Below are positions 7,307 to 12,068 of a stretch of DNA of 12,489 nt, in pieces. The DNA is taken from assembly GCA_964433715.1 (NCBI GenBank), contig CAYSSL010000016.1, forward strand, positions 1 to 12,489. The letters are read 5' to 3'. The notes below the pieces were generated by a model. That model saw nothing but the letters and a program-made list of their open reading frames with translations. It did no database searches and was not told where the DNA came from. How positions within the stretch are numbered: the stretch's first letter is position 1; every line of letters begins with the position of its first letter. Source of the DNA: XYD1-FULL-44-32 sp964433715 (GTDB taxonomy: Bacteria; Patescibacteriota; Minisyncoccia; Phycocordibacterales; XYD1-FULL-46-19). Both the position numbers and the translations under genes were made by a program.

Positions 7307-7339
7307 CCCAGCGGCAAGTTTTGCCGCTGGGCCTTTTTT
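7307..7339 (+). terminator. Strong intrinsic terminator after the first HIT gene
   Basis: CCCAGCGGCAA (7307-7317) pairs perfectly with TTGCCGCTGGG (7321-7331) around a GTT loop, followed by CC and six T. This 11-bp GC-rich stem is the clearest terminator in the window and separates the first HIT gene from thyA. Confidence 0.93.
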
Positions 7340-7347
7340 GTTATAGT
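7339..7347 (+). promoter_or_regulatory. Probable extended -10 promoter of thyA
   Basis: TGT-TATAGT lies directly behind the terminator T-run and about 29 bases before the thyA ATG. No good -35 is visible: TTGCCG inside the terminator stem would give a short 15-base spacer. No Shine-Dalgarno precedes thyA. Confidence 0.4.
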
Positions 7348-7376
7348 AAGATTACTTACCCTTAACTTTTTAATTT

Positions 7377-8264
7377 ATGAAGTCATTTGCCGAACGCACA
7401 CCTGACTCTCAATACCAAGACGCCTTGCGTAAAATATTACGGGAAGGTCGCGATGTTTTACCTATACATGGTGAAAAAGCTAAGATGCTGGTCGGAGTCC
7501 AGTTGCGCTACAACCTTGAAAATGGTTTTCCTGTCATCACCGAGCGTGATATGCAGGGTCCTTTCTTCACCGGAGCCATTGCCGAACATATTGCCTTCTT
7601 AAATGGCGCCCGCACCCAAGCAGAGCTAGAGAAATTTGGTTGTAAGTGGTGGAGCAAGTGGGTCACCAAAGAAAAATGCGAGATCTTTGGCTTACCAGAG
7701 GGCGACCTTGGTCCGGGGTCTTATGGTGCCGCTTGGCACGACTTCCCTACCAAAGAAGGTTTGCCGTTTAATCAAATTGCTCACGTAGTACAACAAATAA
7801 AAGAGCGACCATATTTACGTACGCACATTATTTCTCCTTGGATTCCTCAGTACACAATTCAACACGAAGGTCTAACCCGAAAAGTTGTTGTTGCCCCTTG
7901 TCACGGCTGGATCCACGTTCTAGCTTTTCCGGAAACCAAACAATTGACCATTCACCACTTTCAGCGTTCCGGCGACTTTCCGGTGGGAGTACCATTTAAC
8001 ATGGTGCAATATGCTTCTTTTGGTTTGATGGTCGCCCAATTAACCGGCTACCAATTTACTGACATTGTCTATACTTTTTCTGACGCCCATATTTACGAAA
8101 GCCAATTTGAACATGTTGAAAAATTAATCACACGCGAGCCACGCCGCCTACCAACCGTAACTCTTGATTCTACTATCACCGATATATTTAATTTCCGCCC
8201 TGAACATTTTACCCTTTCCGATTATGAGCCCCACGAAAAAATGATTATCCCAACACCAATATAA
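7377..8264 (+). CDS. thyA: Thymidylate synthase, ThyA-type but divergent at phosphate-binding positions
   Basis: Predicted to methylate dUMP to dTMP using methylene-tetrahydrofolate. ThyA landmarks in order: NLENGFP (46-52), the Glu at 70 in AEHIAFLNG, DLGPGSYGAAW (110-120), the nucleophile Cys175 in APCHGW, HFQRSGD (194-200; R197, S198, D200), PFNMVQYA (206-213; N208, the uracil-discriminating Asn), DAHIY (236-240) and a C-terminal IIPTPI like the family's folate-closing tail. The length of 295 residues is normal. Two of the phosphate-contacting arginines of E. coli ThyA are not matched: the RTG loop is replaced by PIHGEKAKM (about 29-37), and the R-R pair is L-R-T (147-149). N208 argues against a dCMP hydroxymethylase. 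The second HIT gene follows after 2 bases. The family call is firm; the exact substrate is slightly less certain. Confidence 0.9.
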   Translation: MKSFAERTPDSQYQDALRKILREGRDVLPIHGEKAKMLVGVQLRYNLENGFPVITERDMQGPFFTGAIAEHIAFLNGARTQAELEKFGCKWWSKWVTKEKCEIFGLPEGDLGPGSYGAAWHDFPTKEGLPFNQIAHVVQQIKERPYLRTHIISPWIPQYTIQHEGLTRKVVVAPCHGWIHVLAFPETKQLTIHHFQRSGDFPVGVPFNMVQYASFGLMVAQLTGYQFTDIVYTFSDAHIYESQFEHVEKLITREPRRLPTVTLDSTITDIFNFRPEHFTLSDYEPHEKMIIPTPI

Positions 8265-8266
8265 AT

Positions 8267-8713
8267 ATGTACGTCAATTATGAAAATACTAGGGGCCGAA
8301 GCGACACATCATATTCAGACGTGGTTAAAAATATTGAAAGTGAAGGAAATTGCCCCTTCCCCTTTTGTGGCGAAGACCCCGCTGAACATCACAAAAAACC
8401 TATTTTTGCCGAAGGTAAATATTGGAAAGCAACCGACAATGCTTATCCCTACGACAACGTTGATCATCATATTCTTTTTATTTACAAGGAACACAAGCTG
8501 TCGTTGACAGACATTACAACTGAAGGCTGGGTTGAACTTCACCGGTTAGTTGAAGAAACGATAAAAAATCGCAATATCCTAGGTGGCACTTTATTTATGC
8601 GCTTTGGCGACACTCGCTATACGGGTGCCAGCGTCAGTCATTTACACGCTCACTTAGTGGTATCAAAAGGTAACTCATCAGACTATAAACCAGTGCTCAC
8701 TCGTATTGGCTAA
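8267..8713 (+). CDS. HIT-family protein (paralogue B), co-transcribed with thyA
   Basis: A 148-residue histidine-triad protein with H125-L-H127-A-H129 followed by LVVSK. A cysteine pair C29/C34 (CPFPFC) corresponds to the CPFC of the first HIT protein with two extra residues, which is a spacing oddity. Other shared stretches are AEGKYW (48-53), AYPY (59-62), DHHILF (66-71), GGTLFMRFG (106-114) and SHLHAH (124-129). It starts 2 bases after the thyA stop without a Shine-Dalgarno, so translation is probably coupled to thyA. Its TAA overlaps the stop of the convergent deaminase gene by 3 bases. A nucleotide-handling hydrolase or transferase role is typical of the family, but the substrate is unknown. 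The close coupling to thyA suggests, without proving, a role in nucleotide metabolism. Confidence 0.85.
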   Translation: MYVNYENTRGRSDTSYSDVVKNIESEGNCPFPFCGEDPAEHHKKPIFAEGKYWKATDNAYPYDNVDHHILFIYKEHKLSLTDITTEGWVELHRLVEETIKNRNILGGTLFMRFGDTRYTGASVSHLHAHLVVSKGNSSDYKPVLTRIG

Positions 8714-9537
8714 AACTGAACTTGTACAATTTCTGCCCCCACCCCTTTTAAAATATCTTCAGCGTCTAAAAGGCAGTATCCTTCAGCATAAAAAACTTTT
8801 TTAAAGCCAGAGGCGGCTATTGACTTGGCACAAACCGGACAAGGAAATGTGGTCACATAAATATGAGCTCCATCTAGACTAATTCCTCGTTTAGCGGCTT
8901 CGGCTATAACCCCCGCCTCAGCGTGTAAAAATTTAGACAACTCAAAACTAACACCATAATCAAAGTTGCTTCGTGGGTCACCAAAAATATTATGAGTCCC
9001 CTCGGCCGGCAAGGGTCGATTGTGACCAATCAAGATAGTCTGACCATCTTTTACCACCGCCGCTCCCACCTGCCGCCACCAGTCAGAGCTTTTTTCGGCT
9101 TCAATAAAAGATTTGGTCATTACCTCACGGTCAAATTCATCAGCAGAAATCTGCTGATCAGGATTTACTGGATTTGTCTTCTGGGCATTGTGTCCATCCC
9201 AACGCAAAAACACCGAAACAAAATTTGCCTTCTTTTCTCCTAGATATTTAGTTGCAAAATCACGAGTAATATCTTCGTCGGGCAAATAAAACTCCGGCCC
9301 CGATAAGACTTCTGCCACATTAGCTTTTGTAACAATGGTGATATCATCAAATATCTTAAATGGTATTAAAGCTTTTTTAATTTCTTCTGCCGTTAGCGCT
9401 CTAATATCACGTTCCATTCTTGGATATTCTAAAACTAAGTCGTGCCCCAACAAAAAAAGCTGACCACCATATTTGGTAAAAAAATCCAAATAGCCCCGAT
9501 GTAGAGCTGGTACATAAGAAATAACCGAATTTGCCAT
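8710..9537 (-). CDS. Two-domain protein: HxGH nucleotidyltransferase-like domain fused to a dCMP-deaminase-type domain
   Basis: The C-terminal half (about 135-275) is a zinc-dependent cytidine/deoxycytidylate deaminase fold: H205-A-E207 (zinc His and catalytic Glu) and PCPVC (232-236; C233, C236), within the usual frame GAAVVKDGQTILIGHN and IYVTTFPCPVCAKSIAASG. The HNRPLP...GDPRSNF insert before HAE resembles dCMP deaminases more than tRNA adenosine deaminases. The likely reaction is dCMP to dUMP, feeding ThyA. The N-terminal ~115 residues are extra: VPALHRGY (9-16), LFLLG (27-31), ERDIRALTAEEIKKAL (42-57) and FDDI (63-66) follow the order of HxGH cytidylyltransferase-fold proteins, with Tyr in place of the last His. 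This half may be a degenerate or regulatory nucleotidyltransferase. The start directly abuts the stop of an intact nucleotidyltransferase gene. Confidence 0.82.
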   Translation of the reverse strand: MANSVISYVPALHRGYLDFFTKYGGQLFLLGHDLVLEYPRMERDIRALTAEEIKKALIPFKIFDDITIVTKANVAEVLSGPEFYLPDEDITRDFATKYLGEKKANFVSVFLRWDGHNAQKTNPVNPDQQISADEFDREVMTKSFIEAEKSSDWWRQVGAAVVKDGQTILIGHNRPLPAEGTHNIFGDPRSNFDYGVSFELSKFLHAEAGVIAEAAKRGISLDGAHIYVTTFPCPVCAKSIAASGFKKVFYAEGYCLLDAEDILKGVGAEIVQVQF

Positions 9538-10134
9538 TTATGATTTACGAATGTTAGAAATAAATTGTTCAGTGAGTTTATTTATTTCTCGAGCCAATTT
9601 TTCTGCCCCCTCAATCGCCAACAACCTAATCCGCGCTGAAGTAGAAGTGGTAGCCTGTGGTGGTAAGGTTATAATTTTACCGCAAAAAGGTTTATATTCC
9701 TTTACCATTTTAGAAGTAAAATCGCCCGTACTTTTAGAAACAATCAGAACATCTGGCTCAACCAGCCGAATAAGATCTCCAATATCGTGACTGGCTTCAC
9801 GCAAAGTTACCAAATCAACATGGCGCAAATGAACCAACATTTTCAACCGCTCTGATTGAGGAACAATAGGACGTTCGGGACCTTTGCGAATTTTAGTCAG
9901 TTCATCAGAATCCACACCAACAATTAAAATATCACCATGGGCACGAGCCGCCTCTAGATATAGGGCGTGGCCTTCGTGAATAAGGTCATACACACCCTGA
10001 GTCAAAACAATCCTATAGCCCATCTCCTTGAGGCGTGCCACAATATTCTTAAGGACCTTTTGGTCGGTTACCACCCGCTCGCCAAAGTGGGTTTTACTCT
10101 CAAGGATATGCTTTAGATTTAAGGTGGAAGCCAT
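9538..10134 (-). CDS. HxGH nucleotidyltransferase, RfaE2/HldE-C-like
   Basis: A 198-residue cytidylyltransferase-fold protein. The core has RIVLTQGVYDLIHEGH (41-56, HEGH at 53-56), ILIVGVDSDE (69-78), RKGPERPIVPQSERLKML (83-100) and a late TTSTS (162-166) before an arginine helix. These are the hallmarks of the heptose-phosphate adenylyltransferase / glycerol-phosphate cytidylyltransferase group, which joins a sugar- or polyol-phosphate to AMP or CMP. The ~38-residue N-terminal extension (VVTDQKVLKNIVARLKEMG) matches the helix that normally precedes this domain. The substrate cannot be read from the sequence. The gene has a good promoter and its TAA touches the ATG of the deaminase fusion, so the two are one unit. 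It is more likely an activator of a cell-surface or cofactor precursor than a lipopolysaccharide enzyme, since CPR cells generally lack lipopolysaccharide. Confidence 0.82.
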   Translation of the reverse strand: MASTLNLKHILESKTHFGERVVTDQKVLKNIVARLKEMGYRIVLTQGVYDLIHEGHALYLEAARAHGDILIVGVDSDELTKIRKGPERPIVPQSERLKMLVHLRHVDLVTLREASHDIGDLIRLVEPDVLIVSKSTGDFTSKMVKEYKPFCGKIITLPPQATTSTSARIRLLAIEGAEKLAREINKLTEQFISNIRKS

Positions 10135-10136
10135 AG

Positions 10137-10142
10137 TATAAT
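10137..10142 (+). promoter_or_regulatory. Candidate -10 box for folA
   Basis: A perfect TATAAT at 10137-10142 would give a leader of about 45-50 bases before folA. A second candidate, TATAAA at 10166-10171, would give about 18 bases. Neither has a convincing -35, so which one is used is open. Confidence 0.35.
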
Positions 10143-10163
10143 GAGGTATTAATTTGTAGCCCC

Positions 10164-10192
10164 AGTATAAAGAACCCCTAAGGGGAGGTCAA
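10164..10192 (-). promoter_or_regulatory. Sigma70-type promoter of the nucleotidyltransferase-deaminase unit
   Basis: On the minus strand TTGACC (10187-10192) and TATACT (10164-10169) are separated by exactly 17 bases, the best complete -35/-10 pair in this spacer. Transcription would begin about 23 bases before the ATG at 10134. The -35 hexamer coincides with the folA Shine-Dalgarno region on the other strand. Confidence 0.65.
10175..10189 (+). promoter_or_regulatory. folA Shine-Dalgarno, partly in a small hairpin
   Basis: GGAGGT at 10184-10189 sits 6 bases before the folA ATG and fixes the start. Just upstream CCCC-TAA-GGGG (10175-10185) can pair, which would bury the first two G of the Shine-Dalgarno. 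A 4-bp GC stem with a 3-base loop is weak, so any regulatory effect is speculative. Confidence 0.65.
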
Positions 10193-10195
10193 ACT

Positions 10196-10675
10196 ATGTC
10201 AAAACCAGAAATAATCATAATTGCAGCTATTGACCAAAAACGTGGGCTCGGCCAGAATGGTCAACTGCTTTTCCGTATTAAAGATGATTTGCGGCGGTTT
10301 AAGCAAATAACCACTGGCCATACCATAATCATGGGTCGAAAAACCTTTGATTCAATCGGCAAAGACCTACCCAATCGAACAAATATTATTATTACGCGTC
10401 AGCCAGATTTTACCGCCCCAAACTGTTTGGTCGCCCACTCTCTAAACGAAGCTATAAACTTGGCACCAGCGGGCGAAACAAAAATATTTATTATCGGTGG
10501 CGGAGAAATTTACCATCAAGCCATATCTATTACCAACACTCTTTTACTTACAATAATAGATACGATCGCCCCAGCTGATACTTACTTTCCCGATTATTCA
10601 GATTTTAATTTAATTTCAACAGAAAAAGGCGCTAGTGATAATATCACTTACGCCTTTTCAGAATTTAAACGATAA
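10196..10675 (+). CDS. folA: Dihydrofolate reductase
   Basis: Reduces dihydrofolate to tetrahydrofolate with NADPH, closing the cycle with ThyA and GlyA. Visible motifs: IIAAIDQKRGLGQNG (8-22), KDDLRRFKQIT (29-39) with the catalytic acid at D31, GHTIIMGRKTFDSIG (41-55) for NADPH binding, PNRTNIIITR (59-68), IFIIGGGEIYHQAI (97-110) and ADTYFPDYS near the C-terminus. The length of 159 residues is standard. The active-site loop reads LLFRIKDD where LPWxLPxD is usual, so the conserved Trp is Phe and both prolines are absent; this is rarer but seen within the family's range. It has its own Shine-Dalgarno and is divergent from the nucleotidyltransferase gene. Its stop lies 4 bases from the convergent end of the ribosomal-protein unit. 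Confidence 0.95.
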   Translation: MSKPEIIIIAAIDQKRGLGQNGQLLFRIKDDLRRFKQITTGHTIIMGRKTFDSIGKDLPNRTNIIITRQPDFTAPNCLVAHSLNEAINLAPAGETKIFIIGGGEIYHQAISITNTLLLTIIDTIAPADTYFPDYSDFNLISTEKGASDNITYAFSEFKR

Positions 10676-10679
10676 TTTA

Positions 10680-11161
10680 TTACTTCACCTCCACCCNNNN
10701 NNNNNNNNNNNNNNNNNNNNNNNNNNNNNNNNNNNNNNNNNNNNNNNNNNNNNNNNNNNNNNNNNNNNNNNNNNNNNNNNNNNNNNNNNNNNNNNNAGCT
10801 CGTGAGCATTTAGATCTACCATTTTTCTTTCGGCAATTTCTTTGATCTGAGCCTTAGAGATAGTTCCAGCCTTCTTTTGAATATTTTTACCAGAACCTTT
10901 TTCCACCCCAATCGCCTTTAAAATTAGGCGGGAGGCCGGCGGAGTTTTTAAGATAAAATCAAAACTACGATCTTCATAAACCGAAATTTCTACCGGAATA
11001 ATATCTCCGCGCATCTCCTGAGTCCGGCTATTGAACTGATTGACGAATTCGCCAATATTCACACCCGCCTGACCAAGAGCTGGACCAACGGGTGGCGCTG
11101 GGTTAGCCGCCCCAGCTGGGATTTGAAGTTTTACTTTTTTGATTACTTTCTTGTCAGCCAT
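10680..11161 (-). CDS. rplK: Ribosomal protein L11, tail interrupted by an assembly gap
   Basis: L11 of the GTPase-associated centre of the 50S subunit. Residues 1-121 are readable: KVKLQIPAGAANPAPPVGP (9-27), GQAGVNIGEFVNQFN (30-44), YEDRSFDFILKTPP (62-75), and the C-terminal rRNA-binding domain from GSGKNIQKKAGTIS to DLNAHE, then the first two bases of a Leu codon. N bases follow at 10697-10796. Beyond the gap the frame reading V-E-V-K-stop (TAA at 10680-10682) fits an L11 tail, ending 4 bases from the folA stop. Reading straight through 100 N would instead give G-W-R-stop and a 158-residue protein, which is not L11-like. About 16 residues should be missing, so the true gap is probably near 45 bases if nothing else lies in it. 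No rplA is seen next to it. Confidence 0.9.
10697..10796. other. Assembly gap of exactly 100 N
   Basis: One hundred consecutive N, a length commonly used as a placeholder for a gap of unknown size. It cuts the 3' end of rplK. The L11 family length suggests a real distance of roughly 40-50 bases; a longer gap containing another gene cannot be excluded. Confidence 0.97.
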
Positions 11162-11206
11162 AGTGCTAGAAATCTACTATATTAAAGTGATATTGGCAAG
11201 AAGAGG

Positions 11207-11752
11207 CTAGATTTTCTTAACTTGAAGAAAGTCCAACTCCACCGGCGTCTCTCGACCAAACATTGAAACCAAAACTTTAACTTTGCCTCGCTCAATATCA
11301 ACCTCGTTAACTTTACCCTCAAATTCTTTAAATGGTCCGTCCACAATAACCACCGCCTCATCTACTACCAAATCAATAGCGTGTTTAGCGCCATCGTCGC
11401 TCATACGGCGGAAAAGCTCGTCTACTTCTGATTTTTCTAGAGGTACAGGAATAACACCAGAACCAATAAAACCAGTCACGCGCGGAGTGTTTCGCACCAC
11501 ATACCAAGAATCATCGGTCACGACCATATCTACCAGAACATAGCCGGGGTATATTTTTTCGTCTTCGGTTACTCTTTTACCAGCCTTGATTTTAACCTTC
11601 TTTTCAGTTGGAACGAGCACATTAAATATTTTGTCTTCCATGCCCAAAGATTCAATACGCTGTTTTAGGTTGCGAGAAACGGCGTTTTCATAACCAGCGT
11701 AAGTATGAATAGCATACCAGTTGCGCCCCTGATTTAATTCTTGTTTAGCCAT
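11207..11752 (-). CDS. nusG: Transcription termination/antitermination factor NusG
   Basis: Binds RNA polymerase, suppresses or modulates pausing, and links transcription to translation. The N-terminal NGN domain shows NWYAIHTYAGYENAVSRNL (11-29), PTEKKVKIKAGK (48-59), KIYPGYVLVDM (66-76) and VRNTPRVTGFIG (86-97). The C-terminal KOW domain (about 128-181) has VIVDGPFKEFEGKVNEV and GRETPVELDFLQVKKI, the classic ending. The length of 181 residues is standard and no extra domain is inserted. It starts 6 bases after the secE stop and is followed 45 bases later by rplK, the widespread secE-nusG-rplK order. There is no clear Shine-Dalgarno. Confidence 0.97.
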   Translation of the reverse strand: MAKQELNQGRNWYAIHTYAGYENAVSRNLKQRIESLGMEDKIFNVLVPTEKKVKIKAGKRVTEDEKIYPGYVLVDMVVTDDSWYVVRNTPRVTGFIGSGVIPVPLEKSEVDELFRRMSDDGAKHAIDLVVDEAVVIVDGPFKEFEGKVNEVDIERGKVKVLVSMFGRETPVELDFLQVKKI

Positions 11753-11758
11753 AATATT

Positions 11759-11938
11759 TTAGACAATCAAGCCTTTAATAATAGAGGCAAAGGCAAAATC
11801 TAGTAAGCCAAGATAAACACCGACCGCAATAGCGATAACAATAACAATCGTGGTATAGCCTATGGCCTGATCGCGTGTCGGCCAGTTGACATGCTTCAGC
11901 TCACCTTTAGTAGACTTGAGATAATCAATGAATGACAT
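11759..11938 (-). CDS. secE: Preprotein translocase subunit SecE
   Basis: A 59-residue single-span SecE, the clamp of the SecYEG channel in the cytoplasmic membrane. The start reads MSFIDYLKSTKGELKHVNWP, then TRDQ, holding the signature ELKxVxWPTR (13-22) on the amphipathic surface helix. One transmembrane segment follows (about 26-46, GYTTIVIVIAIAVGVYLGLL), then D47 and a short tail ending IIKGLIV. This is the minimal SecE form of many bacteria, not the three-span E. coli type. It is the first gene of the secE-nusG-rplK unit and has a good extended -10 promoter. No Shine-Dalgarno is visible. Confidence 0.95.
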   Translation of the reverse strand: MSFIDYLKSTKGELKHVNWPTRDQAIGYTTIVIVIAIAVGVYLGLLDFAFASIIKGLIV

Positions 11939-11952
11939 AATGTTGTTGTATT

Positions 11953-11970
11953 AAAAAAGCCCCGCAGGGC
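11953..11970 (-). terminator. Terminator-like hairpin at the 5' end of the secE leader
   Basis: On the minus strand GCCC-TGCG-GGGC (11959-11970) is followed by six T (11953-11958). Measured from the secE promoter it begins within a few bases of the predicted transcription start, so it is either a very early attenuator/pause site or a 5'-protective hairpin. Nothing upstream on this strand would need terminating, since the neighbouring gene is divergent. The stem is short (4 bp). Confidence 0.5.
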
Positions 11971-11978
11971 ACCTATTT

Positions 11979-12008
11979 ATATTACCAGATTTTAGGGGTA
12001 AAAGTCAA
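11979..12008 (-). promoter_or_regulatory. Promoter of secE-nusG-rplK
   Basis: TTGACT (12003-12008) and an extended -10 TGG-TAATAT (11979-11987) are separated by 18 bases on the minus strand. Transcription should begin near 11972, giving a leader of about 35 bases. Confidence 0.65.
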
Positions 12009-12054
12009 CCATAGAGAATTAGTGAAATATTTAGTAGAAAAAACCAGTATAAGT

Positions 12055-12060
12055 TACAAT
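12055..12060 (+). promoter_or_regulatory. Candidate -10 box of the malic enzyme gene
   Basis: TACAAT ends 8 bases before the ATG at 12069, which would make the transcript leaderless. The -35 is weak (TTAGTA, 18-base spacer). No Shine-Dalgarno is present. It is divergent from secE in a 130-base spacer. Confidence 0.4.
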
Positions 12061-12068
12061 AGACCAAT

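Noticed and set aside
7377..8264. dCMP hydroxymethylase instead of thymidylate synthase
   Set aside because: The Asn that distinguishes dUMP-specific enzymes (N208 in PFNMVQYA) is present, whereas dCMP hydroxymethylases carry Asp there.
10685..10696. rplK stop reading G-W-R-stop through the N gap
   Set aside because: It depends on the gap being exactly 100 bases and gives an L11 with an overlong tail. The V-E-V-K-stop frame fits the family.
10680..10696. GGAGGTGA on the minus strand beside the gap as a Shine-Dalgarno
   Set aside because: No start codon follows at a suitable distance on the minus strand. It is explained as the rplK 3' codons.
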